A stretch of DNA of 64,000 nt from Thermosynechococcus sp. NK55a. Its GTDB lineage: Bacteria; Cyanobacteriota; Cyanobacteriia; Thermosynechococcales; Thermosynechococcaceae. Within the stretch, counting starts at the first letter, position 1; every line of letters begins with the position of its first letter. Shown piece after piece: positions 27,588 through 36,605 of this stretch. The stretch is from positions 1,283,713 through 1,347,712 of the forward strand of contig NC_023033.1 in NCBI RefSeq assembly GCF_000505665.1, read 5' to 3'. Under the pieces are notes generated by a model. The model was not told the DNA's origin, did no database searches, and saw only the letters and a list, made by a program, of their open reading frames with translations. The position numbers and the translations under genes were made by a program.

Positions 27588-28826
27588 ATGCTGAACTGGC
27601 GCCGTTTTCTTCGGTTGAGTTGCCTAGCGGCTCTTTTAGTGGTTGCCTGTGGTACCTCTTTCTCTTCTGTGGCCACCGATACCCTCAGCCAGAAAATTGA
27701 GCAGTTGCGACAGGCGCCCCTTACCGTCGTGGTTGAGAATGCCCAAGGTCGTCCGATTCCCAATGCCCGCATCGAACTGGCACAGCAAAGCCACGCCTTC
27801 CCCTTTGGCGTTGCCCTCGATACGGAGATGTTTCGCCCCAGCCCACCCCCCGCTGCCCTTTGGTACAAGCAGACGGCTCAGGAAAACTTCAACGCTGCGG
27901 TTCATGAAAATGCCCTCAAGTGGTATCAATTGGAGCCAGAGCAGGGCAAGCTGGACTTTACCATGGCTGACACTATCTTGAACTGGGTAGAGGCGCAGGG
28001 CTGGCCAATGCGGGGGCATACCCTCTTTTGGGAAGTGGAGCAGTTTAATCCCCCTTGGCTGAAAACACTGCCACCCGAGCAATTGCGCGCAGCAGTTCAA
28101 AACCATGCCATGACCGTCTGTCGCCACTATCGCGGTCGCATCAACGAATTTGATGTCAACAATGAAATGCTCCATGGCAATTTTTTCCGCAGTCGCCTTG
28201 GTGAGGGCATTGTTAAGGAGATGTTTGACTGGTGCCGTGAGGGCAATCCCGAAGCCGTTCTCTATGTCAACGACTACGGCATTATTGAGGGCGATCGCCT
28301 AAAGGACTATGTTGAGCAGATTCGCAGTCTCTTGACCCAAGGGGTGCCCCTTGGCGGTATTGGTATTCAAGCCCATCTGGAATCTCCCTTGGATGAGGCC
28401 AAAATGCAGCGTGCCCTCGATACCCTTGCCCAGTTCAATCTGCCCTTAAAAATTACCGAAGTGAGTGTGAGCTTGCCCGATGAGCAACAGCAGGCCCAGA
28501 CCCTGCGCCAGATTTACCGCCTTGGTTTTGCCCACCCCGCCGTCCAGGAAATTTTGCTTTGGGGCTTTTGGGCAGGGAACCATTGGCGTCCGCAGGCGGG
28601 ACTCTATCGCCAAGATTTTTCTGCCAAGCCAGCGGCGATCGCCTACCGCAAGCTCCTCTTTGAAGACTGGTGGACTAGGGTGACCGGTCGCACCAATGCC
28701 CAAGGACAATGGCAGGGCCGCGGCTACCTCGGTCGCTATCGCTTAACCGTTACCGCCCAAGGCCAAACCCAGACCCGCGAGTTTGAACTGCCCCCAGGGG
28801 GAACCACTGTCACCCTGCGGGTATGA
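27588..28826 (+). CDS. GH10 endo-1,4-beta-xylanase-like lipoprotein
   Basis: Glycoside hydrolase family 10 enzyme, 412 residues. The acid/base Glu193 is in FDVNNEM and the nucleophile Glu291 in KITEVSV; the conserved QAHLE (about 261-265) and GHTLFWE (143-149) are also present. An N-terminal hydrophobic segment ends in a lipobox LVVAC with Cys21, so a lipid-anchored exported protein is likely. A short N-terminal beta region (43-70, TVVVENAQGRPIPNARIEL) and a C-terminal one flank the barrel. Xylan is the classical substrate, but in a photoautotroph the natural substrate may be its own sheath glycan. No other polysaccharide-degrading gene is near. Confidence 0.92.
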   Translation: MLNWRRFLRLSCLAALLVVACGTSFSSVATDTLSQKIEQLRQAPLTVVVENAQGRPIPNARIELAQQSHAFPFGVALDTEMFRPSPPPAALWYKQTAQENFNAAVHENALKWYQLEPEQGKLDFTMADTILNWVEAQGWPMRGHTLFWEVEQFNPPWLKTLPPEQLRAAVQNHAMTVCRHYRGRINEFDVNNEMLHGNFFRSRLGEGIVKEMFDWCREGNPEAVLYVNDYGIIEGDRLKDYVEQIRSLLTQGVPLGGIGIQAHLESPLDEAKMQRALDTLAQFNLPLKITEVSVSLPDEQQQAQTLRQIYRLGFAHPAVQEILLWGFWAGNHWRPQAGLYRQDFSAKPAAIAYRKLLFEDWWTRVTGRTNAQGQWQGRGYLGRYRLTVTAQGQTQTREFELPPGGTTVTLRV

Positions 28827-28833
28827 TATGAGC

Positions 28834-30486
28834 CTAGCCCCGCAGAGCCGCTGTCAAAAGGGAGAGCCAAGCCAAGGGATTGCCGCCAGCGTAAATGTCC
28901 ATGACCGCCTGAGCCAGTTGAGGTAGGGTGCGATGGCCATAGAACCAAGGAGGAGTCACCGGTAACTGGAAGGGCACACGAACCACGGCTTTTTCGGGAT
29001 AGTCAAACAGGAAGCTATTGTGAACGACGCCCACCCCAGAACCAATGGCCGCTGGCCTATGGCCAGGAAAGGCGCCCCAGGGGGTACAGCCCAACCCATA
29101 GGCCAAGGAGACCCAGGCATTAATGGCAATGGAACCGTAGCGCAGTTGGGCGATCGCCCGCTCCAGTGCCTCTGCATAGCTGGCCTCGGTCCGTGGATCA
29201 ATGATTAGACTACAGCCAAGGGTGCCCCAGAGCCGCTCATTGACAAAGGTCACCGCAGTGGCAAGGTAGGCAGGGGCATCATTGACGGGCAGTTGCACCT
29301 CTGCCAACAAACCACAAAAGACCTCTTCGCGGAAAATCCGAGGATTCGCCGTCGGGGTGAGGCCTTCAATCAGGGTCCAAGGAATCGTGCCTTCCACCGC
29401 AGGACTCAGCACCGTGGCTTGGGGATAATCCGCCAAAAACGATTCATAGCGGGCGATCGCCCCCGGATAGTAAGCAGGACGCGACGGAATCCCTTGCAGT
29501 TGTACCTTTAGGGCGTTGAGGAAGGCCTCGCGCTGCGGCCATCCCGCAGCAGTGACCAGGATTTGCGCCCCAATGCAGTTGAAGCTGGCATTGTGAACAA
29601 GGGCACTGGCCACTTGGCGGGCTTGATACACTAGTTCAGACTCCGTCCACTGCCCGGGGACCATCAGCAAGGGCGTGACATTTCCCAATTCTGCCGTTAC
29701 GGGTTTCCTCAGCTTGGGGCATTGGCGCGCCTTGCGAATGGCCTGCTCAGCCGCCGTTTCTCCCCAGAGCAGACGATTGTAGGTGTGGTGGGACCCCGTA
29801 ATGTGAATGTGCTGCGTCAAGGGATGGTGGCAGAGGGCTTCGCCTAGGGCGGCATCCCCCTCCATGATCTCGAGGAAGCCCGCCTCAATCAGGGGCGCAC
29901 AAATCTTACGAAAACACTCCGTCAAGGGAGCCAAGAGGGGATTCATCTTCAGGAGTGCCACTCGATTGGCCACCACGAGTTGATAGAGGGCATCCGCCAA
30001 GCACAAGGATGTAATATTGCCCGCCCCCAGCACGACAGCAACTCCCGGTGGGGGTGGGTTACGGTAGGCACTGCCTTGAGTTGGGGGGTGATTGGGTTGG
30101 AGCCAAACTGCCGCTTTCACCCCAAACCAGAGTAAGCGCTCTTGCCAATTGCGCGGCAGAATCTCAGCGATCGCCTGACCGGTGGGGGCGGTTCGCCAGC
30201 GGGGTACGGGGGGAGTTGCCTCGTGACGCAGGGCATAGAGATAGTGATCCAGCTTGAGAATCAGTCCCAGAGGGCCTGTTGTCCACTCTTCCCCTGCCCA
30301 GGCGCCTTGGGGATCAATCCCCTTGATTTGACAGGCTAGGGTAACCCACTCTGTGGCATGGCGGCGAGCCAGGGCCTTAACCGCTTTCAAATAGGGAATC
30401 CGCTGCCGCGGGGAGAGGGATTGCCAGCGGCCGGCCTGCTGGTGGAGGCGGTCAAGTTCGGGAATCGTGGCTGTGGAGAGTGCCAT
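28834..30486 (-). CDS. Aldehyde dehydrogenase-superfamily protein
   Basis: A 550-residue member of the ALDH fold, longer than typical aldehyde dehydrogenases. Recognisable parts are PPPGVAVVLGAGNITSL (Rossmann start), VANRVALLKMNP, HITGSHHTYNRLLWG, the general-base Glu in TAELGNVTP and a likely catalytic Cys in NASFNCIGAQ. The end carries FNCIGAQ-type spacing that differs somewhat from classical enzymes, so the substrate is uncertain. I prefer ATG 30486 (MALSTATIPELDRL) over an in-frame start 29 codons upstream. Convergent with the xylanase gene, 7 nt apart. Confidence 0.8.
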   Translation of the reverse strand: MALSTATIPELDRLHQQAGRWQSLSPRQRIPYLKAVKALARRHATEWVTLACQIKGIDPQGAWAGEEWTTGPLGLILKLDHYLYALRHEATPPVPRWRTAPTGQAIAEILPRNWQERLLWFGVKAAVWLQPNHPPTQGSAYRNPPPPGVAVVLGAGNITSLCLADALYQLVVANRVALLKMNPLLAPLTECFRKICAPLIEAGFLEIMEGDAALGEALCHHPLTQHIHITGSHHTYNRLLWGETAAEQAIRKARQCPKLRKPVTAELGNVTPLLMVPGQWTESELVYQARQVASALVHNASFNCIGAQILVTAAGWPQREAFLNALKVQLQGIPSRPAYYPGAIARYESFLADYPQATVLSPAVEGTIPWTLIEGLTPTANPRIFREEVFCGLLAEVQLPVNDAPAYLATAVTFVNERLWGTLGCSLIIDPRTEASYAEALERAIAQLRYGSIAINAWVSLAYGLGCTPWGAFPGHRPAAIGSGVGVVHNSFLFDYPEKAVVRVPFQLPVTPPWFYGHRTLPQLAQAVMDIYAGGNPLAWLSLLTAALRG

Positions 30487-30658
30487 AGGGAAGTGGTTGG
30501 TTTTCTCCTGTGGACATTGTTTGCGGACATTGTTGAACAGCGGTGCCAGTTCTGGGCGGGCTGTTGTGATCAATGCTCTTGTGCCAAGAAACTCAATCGC
30601 GATCGCCCGCCCGCTGCGCTACATTAAAAAATTATGAACGATGCAGGGGAGGTAAGGC

Positions 30659-31441
30659 GTGATTCGTCCCGACAGCGAAGTCATTTTAGAAGTTAGAAAG
30701 TTAACAGCCAGTGTGGAGGACACCCCCATTCTCAAAGGGCTCAACTTGACGATTCGCGCGGGAGAAATTCATGCCATCATGGGACCCAATGGCTCCGGCA
30801 AAAGCACCTTCTCCAAAATTCTCGCGGGTCATCCCGACTACACGGTAACGGGTGGCGAAGTCCTCTACAAAGGCAAAAATCTCCTGGACTTGCCCCCCGA
30901 AGAGCGTGCCCGCGAAGGGATCTTTTTGGCCTTTCAATACCCCCTTGAAATTCCGGGGGTGAGCAACCTCGACTTTTTGCGGGTAGCCTACAATGCCAAG
31001 CGTAAGCACCAAGGCCGCGATGAACTGGATGCCTTTGATTTTGATGATTTGGTGCGGCAGAAACTCGAACTGGTGAAGCTAGATGAAGGCTTCCTCAATC
31101 GGGGGGTGAATGAGGGCTTCTCTGGCGGTGAGAAAAAGCGCAATGAAATTTTGCAAATGGCCCTGCTGGAACCAACCCTTGCCATCCTTGATGAAACGGA
31201 CTCTGGGCTTGATATTGATGCCCTGCGCATTGTTGCCAAAGGTGTCAACCAACTCACTCGCCCCGACAACTGCATTCTGCTCATTACCCACTATCAGCGG
31301 CTGTTGGACTACATCGTGCCCGACTATGTCCATGTCATGGAGGGAGGGCGCATTGTCCTCACGGGGCCAAAGGAACTGGCACTAGAACTGGAAGCACGGG
31401 GCTATGACTGGGTTCGCGAAGAGGAGGTGGCTACATCATGA
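30659..31441 (+). CDS. sufC: Fe-S cluster assembly ATPase SufC
   Basis: ABC-type ATPase of the SUF iron-sulfur scaffold SufBC2D. 260 residues; Walker [10 protein letters not shown] at 42-50, the variant signature [10 protein letters not shown] and Walker [13 protein letters not shown] are typical. The start is GTG with GGGGAGG 6-12 nt upstream. The sufD ATG overlaps its stop by 4 nt. In most cyanobacteria sufB precedes sufC, but here the upstream gene is a divergent ALDH, so sufB must lie elsewhere. Confidence 0.96.
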   Translation: MIRPDSEVILEVRKLTASVEDTPILKGLNLTIRAGEIHAIMGPNGSGKSTFSKILAGHPDYTVTGGEVLYKGKNLLDLPPEERAREGIFLAFQYPLEIPGVSNLDFLRVAYNAKRKHQGRDELDAFDFDDLVRQKLELVKLDEGFLNRGVNEGFSGGEKKRNEILQMALLEPTLAILDETDSGLDIDALRIVAKGVNQLTRPDNCILLITHYQRLLDYIVPDYVHVMEGGRIVLTGPKELALELEARGYDWVREEEVATS

Positions 31442-32736
31442 CAATTGCAGTCAATGCCAATTCCGATCAAGCGGATCTGCCCAAGGCCAGTTGCACCAAT
31501 GAGCTCAATGACCTATTGAACTTAGCCCCGCCCCTGCGCCACCCTGAGCTGGCAGTGCTACGCCAAACTGCCCGCGATCGCCTCCATGAGCAAACCTTGC
31601 CGACCCCCCGTGATGAGGATTGGCGCTTTACGGATTTATCGGTTTTACGGACGCGCTCCTTTGAACCGCCCCTTGCCCCCCTCAACCCTGAAATTGTTGC
31701 TGAGGTGCGGCATTTACTGTGCGAACGCAGTTTTCCAAGCATTGCCCAGATTGTCCTGATTGATGGCTATTTTTGCGGGGAACTCTCCCGTGTGGATGCC
31801 ACGGGGGTTGAGTTATTGTCCCCCTCCCTGCCGGCGATCGCCCCCCCGGAGGTCTTCAGTGACCTCAATGCCGCAATGCTGGCAGAGCGGTTGTGTCTGC
31901 GCCTATCAGGACATCTCAGGGAGCCGGTGGAGGTGTTCTTTGTCAGTAGTCGGCAGCAGCAGAGTGTGGTCTCACCCCGCCTTACCGTTGAAGTGGCTGC
32001 CCACGGTCAAGTTAGCCTGATTGAGCGCTTTTTGTCCCTCACCGGTGATCAACAGTTCACCAACACTGTGACGGAAATTTCCCTAGGTGCCGCTGCTTGC
32101 TTGCACCACGTGCGAATTCAACACCAATCGCCGACGGCAATTCACATTGGGCAGACAGCCGTCCGCCAGGAGCGCGATAGCTACTATCAGGGGCACGCCA
32201 TTGATTTGGGGGGATGCTTGAGTCGCCATCATTGGCAGGTGCAGATCCAAGGCAGTGGTAGCCAGACAATCCTGAAGGGGCTAGCGATCGCCATGGATGA
32301 GCAGATCGTAGACACCCACTCGGCAGTGCTCTTCCATGCTCCCCACAGCAGGAGTGAACAGATTCACAAGTGCATTCTTGGCGATCGCGCCCATGGCATC
32401 TTCAATGGCCGAGTGATCGTGCCCCAAGTGGCGCAACTCACGGATGCCAGCCAGCTCAATCGCACGCTGCTGCTCTCCGACAAAGCCCGTGTGGATACCA
32501 AACCACAACTGGAAATTGTGGCCGATGACGTCAAGTGCTCCCACGGTGCCACCGTCAGTCAACTGGCCGCAGAGGACCTCTTTTACCTGCGCAGTCGCGG
32601 CCTTGATCAGCGCCAAGCACGGGATTTACTGGTGAAGGCCTTTGCCCTTGAGCAGCTCAGTGATATTACGCCAGAGCCACTACAGGGGGAAATTGAGGAA
32701 GCACTGCTGGCCAAGTTAGGCGGGTCGTTGGCGTAA
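31438..32736 (+). CDS. sufD: Fe-S cluster assembly protein SufD
   Basis: Scaffold partner of SufB and SufC, 432 residues of beta-helix type. Characteristic stretches are [12 protein letters not shown] in the N-terminal domain, [21 protein letters not shown], and near the end [22 protein letters not shown] with its conserved Cys-Ser-His-Gly. Translationally coupled to sufC. No sufS follows; the 3' end overlaps the convergent PepSY-type gene by 21 nt. Confidence 0.95.
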   Translation: MTIAVNANSDQADLPKASCTNELNDLLNLAPPLRHPELAVLRQTARDRLHEQTLPTPRDEDWRFTDLSVLRTRSFEPPLAPLNPEIVAEVRHLLCERSFPSIAQIVLIDGYFCGELSRVDATGVELLSPSLPAIAPPEVFSDLNAAMLAERLCLRLSGHLREPVEVFFVSSRQQQSVVSPRLTVEVAAHGQVSLIERFLSLTGDQQFTNTVTEISLGAAACLHHVRIQHQSPTAIHIGQTAVRQERDSYYQGHAIDLGGCLSRHHWQVQIQGSGSQTILKGLAIAMDEQIVDTHSAVLFHAPHSRSEQIHKCILGDRAHGIFNGRVIVPQVAQLTDASQLNRTLLLSDKARVDTKPQLEIVADDVKCSHGATVSQLAAEDLFYLRSRGLDQRQARDLLVKAFALEQLSDITPEPLQGEIEEALLAKLGGSLA

Positions 32737-33273
32737 CATCCGCCAGCCGGTGAAAAACATCAGGAGCAAAGCCATACCCAGCAGCAAGACGTAGAGGGGT
32801 TTTAGGCCTGCGCCCAGATAGGCCCCTTCATGGACCTGTAATAAAATAGCCACCCTTTCCTTCGGCAACCCCAGCCAATAGCGACTCAAATGATACATCA
32901 CTCCTGTGATGGCACTGATTAGCAATGGTAGAAGGAGAAACAAGGCGCCATATTGATGTATTACCCTCACTTTTATATTCCTCTTGGCAGAAGAAAGGGG
33001 ACGTTTTAGAAGCCGCGGATTAATTAACCTGAAGCCGCTGACAATCAAGACAACCACGGCCCAGCTGAGCAAGAGCATATAAACGCAACTAAACCATTCC
33101 CCCAGACAGCTACCCGTATGGATTGCCATCATCGCTCTACCAAAGTCCTTTGATAGATTGAACCAACTACGGCCTAGACGATAGGCCAGCCCCGTACAAG
33201 CGGTTAGCCCTAAGGGTAAAAACAGAGCGATCGCTAGTTGACGATGTAGGTGACGGATGTTCATCTTCATCAA
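32716..33273 (-). CDS. PepSY-associated transmembrane protein
   Basis: A 185-residue membrane protein with four hydrophobic segments (about 12-32, 62-82, 108-128 and 158-178). It reads as two similar halves: each has GxxYxLxR(S/Y)W followed by an I/VHxGxxLG motif (IHTGSCLGE; VHEGAYLGA). This resembles the PepSY-TM family and related small iron-regulated membrane proteins. It is the last gene of the cluster that begins with the two-component system and includes a 2OG-Fe(II) dioxygenase. A role in metal or redox handling at the membrane is plausible but not shown. Confidence 0.7.
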   Translation of the reverse strand: MMKMNIRHLHRQLAIALFLPLGLTACTGLAYRLGRSWFNLSKDFGRAMMAIHTGSCLGEWFSCVYMLLLSWAVVVLIVSGFRLINPRLLKRPLSSAKRNIKVRVIHQYGALFLLLPLLISAITGVMYHLSRYWLGLPKERVAILLQVHEGAYLGAGLKPLYVLLLGMALLLMFFTGWRMLRQRPA

Positions 33274-33287
33274 AAGAACGCAGCAAA

Positions 33288-33962
33288 TTAAATTTCAGCC
33301 CATTTCCGCAGCAAGTTAGAGTACACCTTGCACAGGAGATCAAACTCTACGGTCTTTCCCTGCTTTTCAAAAATGCTGTGGCGAACCGTATCTAACTCAA
33401 AGAGCAGTTCCCGCTCTAGGGGATCACGAATCAAACTTTGCACCCAGGCAACTGCCACCAGGCGCACCCCCTTACTTACTGCCTCCACGCGATGGAGAAA
33501 GATAGAAGGATAAACAATCATTGATCCCGCAGGTAGCTTAAAATACTGCTCTCCTAGGCTGGTATCGAGAACCAATGCCCCTCCTTCGTAGGTCAAAGGA
33601 TCATTTAGAAAAATCGTTAGGGAAAGATCAGAGCGCCTCAATTGATCACCACTTCCCATCAGGGCATTGTCCATATGGGTACCATAGGCCATGCCTGCCT
33701 CGTAGCGGCTAAACAGAAGGGAACCAATCATCTTGGGCTGGACATAGGTTTGAAAGAGCCGATTTCTCCCTAGGGCAGAGCGCACTATTTCCGAGGCAAC
33801 TTGGTACTCCTGCCCCTCCTGCACCAGTTGTTGATTGTCTTTAACCGTTTTGGCATAAATCCCGGCAGTCCATTTGCCGTCCTCAAACACCCCGGCTTGT
33901 AGGAGTGTATTTAGCCGGCTCAATTCCTGAGTGCTGAGTAATTGATCAATTTGCAGTAGCAT
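33288..33962 (-). CDS. PKHD-type 2OG-Fe(II) dioxygenase (PiuC/YbiX family)
   Basis: A 224-residue Fe(II)/2-oxoglutarate dioxygenase. The metal triad is visible as HMD in YGTHMDNAL and the distal His in SIFLHRVEAV, with the 2OG-binding Arg in GVRLVAVAW. PiuC/YbiX proteins are about this length, and in other bacteria they are linked to iron uptake. I start at ATG 33962 (MLLQIDQLLST), the family start; the frame is open for 23 more codons. The substrate is unknown in the family. Neighbours are a repeat lipoprotein and a PepSY-type membrane protein. Confidence 0.9.
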   Translation of the reverse strand: MLLQIDQLLSTQELSRLNTLLQAGVFEDGKWTAGIYAKTVKDNQQLVQEGQEYQVASEIVRSALGRNRLFQTYVQPKMIGSLLFSRYEAGMAYGTHMDNALMGSGDQLRRSDLSLTIFLNDPLTYEGGALVLDTSLGEQYFKLPAGSMIVYPSIFLHRVEAVSKGVRLVAVAWVQSLIRDPLERELLFELDTVRHSIFEKQGKTVEFDLLCKVYSNLLRKWAEI

Positions 33963-34019
33963 AGGGTACTTTTCTTGATGGGTATCCACAGGATAGTCAT
34001 AGGAATCTTTCTGCTCTGC

Positions 34020-34043
34020 GGGGCAGAGCAACTAGCCTGCCCC
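34020..34043. other. Perfect 7-bp hairpin between lipoprotein and dioxygenase genes
   Basis: GGGGCAG, 10-nt loop, CTGCCCC. It sits downstream of the repeat lipoprotein on the minus strand, with no T-run after it. It could slow transcription or stabilise the upstream mRNA end, giving unequal expression of the two genes. Confidence 0.4.
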
Positions 34044-34105
34044 ATTGTGGCTGCACTACAACTCAAGTGCTCGGAAGAGAGCTTGACTCACAAAAACAAG
34101 ACAAC

Positions 34106-34399
34106 TTATGACTGCCAAAATCGATAACGACCGCGTTCGCCATATTCACCCCGTTCACCCCGTTCACCCCGTTCACCATATTCACCCCGTTCGCCCCGTT
34201 CACCGCGTCCGGCCATCAGGTAAATGCTAAAGCCTCCGGTTGGTTTGCCGCTGACAGCAGTGGCAGAGGCGCCGGGAACAGAGGGAACCCGATAGGATGT
34301 TCCTCCCTCTTCACCGCCAGCATTAGGAGTTTGGCAACTAGCTAGGGTCGTTGCTAGCCCTAGGGAAAGAAACAGGCGGACAGCTTGTGAAGAATTCAT
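34106..34399 (-). CDS. Small lipoprotein with Gly-Glu-Arg repeat tail
   Basis: A 97-residue exported protein. An N-terminal hydrophobic stretch ends in LASCQ, a lipobox with Cys22, followed by a Gly/Ser/Pro-rich linker. The tail from about residue 66 is made of GER and GEY triplets and ends in RYRFWQS. I do not recognise a family. It lies 81 nt after the histidine kinase and 143 nt before the dioxygenase, all on the same strand. The highly charged periodic tail is unusual and could be a binding surface or a modification substrate. Function unknown. Confidence 0.7.
   Translation of the reverse strand: MNSSQAVRLFLSLGLATTLASCQTPNAGGEEGGTSYRVPSVPGASATAVSGKPTGGFSIYLMAGRGERGERGEYGERGERGERGEYGERGRYRFWQS
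34130..34204 (-). repeat. 9-nt repeat array encoding GER/GEY triplets
   Basis: Tandem 9-nt units (GGTGAACGG and close variants) encode eight GER or GEY triplets. Two of the triplets are GEY, dividing the array into blocks. Such arrays change length easily by slippage. Confidence 0.8.
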
Positions 34400-34480
34400 T
34401 GCAGACTACTCCTTAGAATGTTCAATGCTGCGTTTCTTCCCAACCCTAGCAAGAGAAAGTAAAAATCTTGGAAAGGATGC

Positions 34481-35881
34481 TTATGCCGCAGGCAGCTTGA
34501 TGACAAATGTTGTTCCCTGATGTTGCTGACTGTAGACACTGACGGTCCCACCATAGTGATCAACGAGTGTCTTAACCACCGTCAAACCTAATCCTGAGCC
34601 TTGGGCGTAATGTAGCCTTGCTTCCTCGGAGCGCCAGAATCGGTCAAAAATGTGGGGTAGATCTTGAGGAGCAATTCCAATGCCGGTATCCTGAATTTCA
34701 ACAATGGCAAAAGCCCCTTGGTTTCTAAGGCAAACAGTGATCGCCCCACGATCGGAAGTGTACTGAAGCGCATTATCTAAAAGATTGCTAAAAATTTCAT
34801 AAATTTGTTGAGGATGTCCACGGACATAGGTATTAGTCTCGCATTGATAAGTCAGATGAATCCCTCTTCTTTCGGCGCGATCGCGGTTCAGTTCAATTAG
34901 TGAATCCAATAACTCATCTAAGTCAATTTCAACCCATTGACTCTGATCCAATATGTTGTTATCCATGCGGGCCAACATCAGAAGCTTATTAATCAAAGCA
35001 CTCATCTGCTGGCAAGCCAATGAGATAACTTTAACCTTATTTAAATGGGGAGAATCAAGATTATTTAAGTAAATTTCTAGGAGTGAAATAGAAGCTTGAA
35101 TGGCCGTTAGAGGATGGCGCAATTGATGAGAGGCATCCGCAGTAAATTGTTTGATTTGATTTAGTGAAACAACAATTGGTTCCAGATTTTTACGAGTTAA
35201 CCAAGATGCCGCAAGGAGTGTCAGCGTGCTAATACATAGGATATTTAATAGAAAAACATGTCTTAAATAGTTAATCTCTTCTTCCAATTCAGCGGTAGAT
35301 TGTATAACACAGACATAGCCAAGAATTTGACTCTGCTGCCCTGGTTGAATCGGAGTTGCATGTACCGGTAGAAGAAAACGCTGATATTGATTTGCTTCGA
35401 TGATGGTTCCAGAGGCAGGAAGATCATCGGGGAAGTTGATCTTCCCAAATCTCTTTCCTTCGTATAGAATTAGATTTCTATCCTTATCGTACCACTGAAT
35501 ACCTTGGGAAAGGTTAATTCGAGGGCTCTCTATAACTTCATAGACAGAACTGAAATAGTACTTACCCATTAATTGTGAAACAGTTATTGGCTGTAAAACC
35601 CCCAATTCATTTCTAGGGGCATATGCTTTATACTCCGGCCGCTTCTTTAATTCTTCGTATTCATGTTGAAGAATAGAAAAAATATTGGCAGACCAATTTC
35701 CCACTTCCCTGAGATTGGTATTTAATTGATTAAAGCGCTGAGCAACAATCAAGGAGTAAATGGTCAATGAAGAAATAGATAAGATGCCATTAATCAGTAG
35801 AAAGTATACGAGAAATAGGCGATTTCGCAGCTGACTAAGTTTGCGATTGGAAGTTCGGATTAAGCCGATAGCCAAAACCAT
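34481..35881 (-). CDS. Sensor histidine kinase
   Basis: A 466-residue membrane kinase. Two hydrophobic segments (about 22-48 and 208-228) enclose a periplasmic sensor domain of about 160 residues without a recognisable fold. The HisKA box is ASHQLRHPLTA with His252, followed by the N box (SNLLDNALQYTS), G1 (DTGIGIAPQDLPHIFDRFWR) and G2 (GSGLGLTVV). The start is ATG 35881; the gene overlaps the response regulator by 47 nt, so the two are coupled. It probably controls the neighbouring lipoprotein, dioxygenase and PepSY genes (inferred). Confidence 0.92.
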   Translation of the reverse strand: MVLAIGLIRTSNRKLSQLRNRLFLVYFLLINGILSISSLTIYSLIVAQRFNQLNTNLREVGNWSANIFSILQHEYEELKKRPEYKAYAPRNELGVLQPITVSQLMGKYYFSSVYEVIESPRINLSQGIQWYDKDRNLILYEGKRFGKINFPDDLPASGTIIEANQYQRFLLPVHATPIQPGQQSQILGYVCVIQSTAELEEEINYLRHVFLLNILCISTLTLLAASWLTRKNLEPIVVSLNQIKQFTADASHQLRHPLTAIQASISLLEIYLNNLDSPHLNKVKVISLACQQMSALINKLLMLARMDNNILDQSQWVEIDLDELLDSLIELNRDRAERRGIHLTYQCETNTYVRGHPQQIYEIFSNLLDNALQYTSDRGAITVCLRNQGAFAIVEIQDTGIGIAPQDLPHIFDRFWRSEEARLHYAQGSGLGLTVVKTLVDHYGGTVSVYSQQHQGTTFVIKLPAA

Positions 35882-36524
35882 AGACAGTCTCAATAAAATT
35901 AGCAGGGGCCCCTACTGCTTTCAACTTATGACGTAGGCTTCTTAAGTGGACTTTAACCGTTTCCTCACCTGGCATCTCATCAAAAGGCCAAGCATGATCC
36001 ACAATAGCTGAGCGGCTCAGAATACGGCTGCCATGGCGCAATAACACCTCTAAGATGGCATACTCTTTGGGTGTAAGATGCAACTCTTGATGGTTGTACA
36101 TTACTTTAGTGCTATCGAGCTCAAGAACGAGGGCACCCCAGTGAAGAGTAGGGGTGAAGGGTAGTGGCTTGCGCCTCAATAGGGCACGGACTCTGGCCAA
36201 GAGTTCAGGGAGATCAAAGGGCTTGACAATGTAGTCATCGGCACCCGCATCAAGGCCAATGACTTTATCGCTACTGGTGTCTCGAGCGGTCAGCATCAGA
36301 ATAGGAAGTGAGTGGCCTTTTTGGCGAATTATTTGGCAAAAGCTGAGACCGTCCATGCGAGGTAAGCCGAGGTCTAAGATAAGGAGGTCAAAAGGGCTGG
36401 CTTCTAAATAGTCAAGCCCCGTCTCTGCATCATGGACACTTTCAACAATGTACTGCTGATGTGCTAGGGATTCGGCAACTAAGCTCGCAATTGTCCTATC
36501 GTCTTCGATAATTAAGATTTTCAC
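35835..36524 (-). CDS. OmpR-family response regulator
   Basis: A 229-residue DNA-binding regulator paired with the following kinase. The receiver has the acidic pocket in LIIEDD, phosphate acceptor Asp51 (LILDLGLPR) and Lys101 (YIVKPFD). The winged-helix output domain ends in VHLRSLRHKLKAVG and IETVYGFGYRL. I use GTG 36524 (MKILIIEDD); a TTG four codons upstream is the alternative. Located at the head of the cluster running to 32716. Confidence 0.93.
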   Translation of the reverse strand: MKILIIEDDRTIASLVAESLAHQQYIVESVHDAETGLDYLEASPFDLLILDLGLPRMDGLSFCQIIRQKGHSLPILMLTARDTSSDKVIGLDAGADDYIVKPFDLPELLARVRALLRRKPLPFTPTLHWGALVLELDSTKVMYNHQELHLTPKEYAILEVLLRHGSRILSRSAIVDHAWPFDEMPGEETVKVHLRSLRHKLKAVGAPANFIETVYGFGYRLNPNFQSQT

Positions 36525-36605
36525 TTCTGCTGACAATGTCCCTGGTTGGTCTTTTTGTTTTGTTGCGATTGGTGGCGATCGCCGGCTCCCACTCGTAACG
36601 GACAG

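Noticed and set aside
34130..34204. Repeat array that might be a CRISPR
   Set aside because: Units are 9 nt with no spacers and encode a regular protein tail; no cas genes are present in the window.
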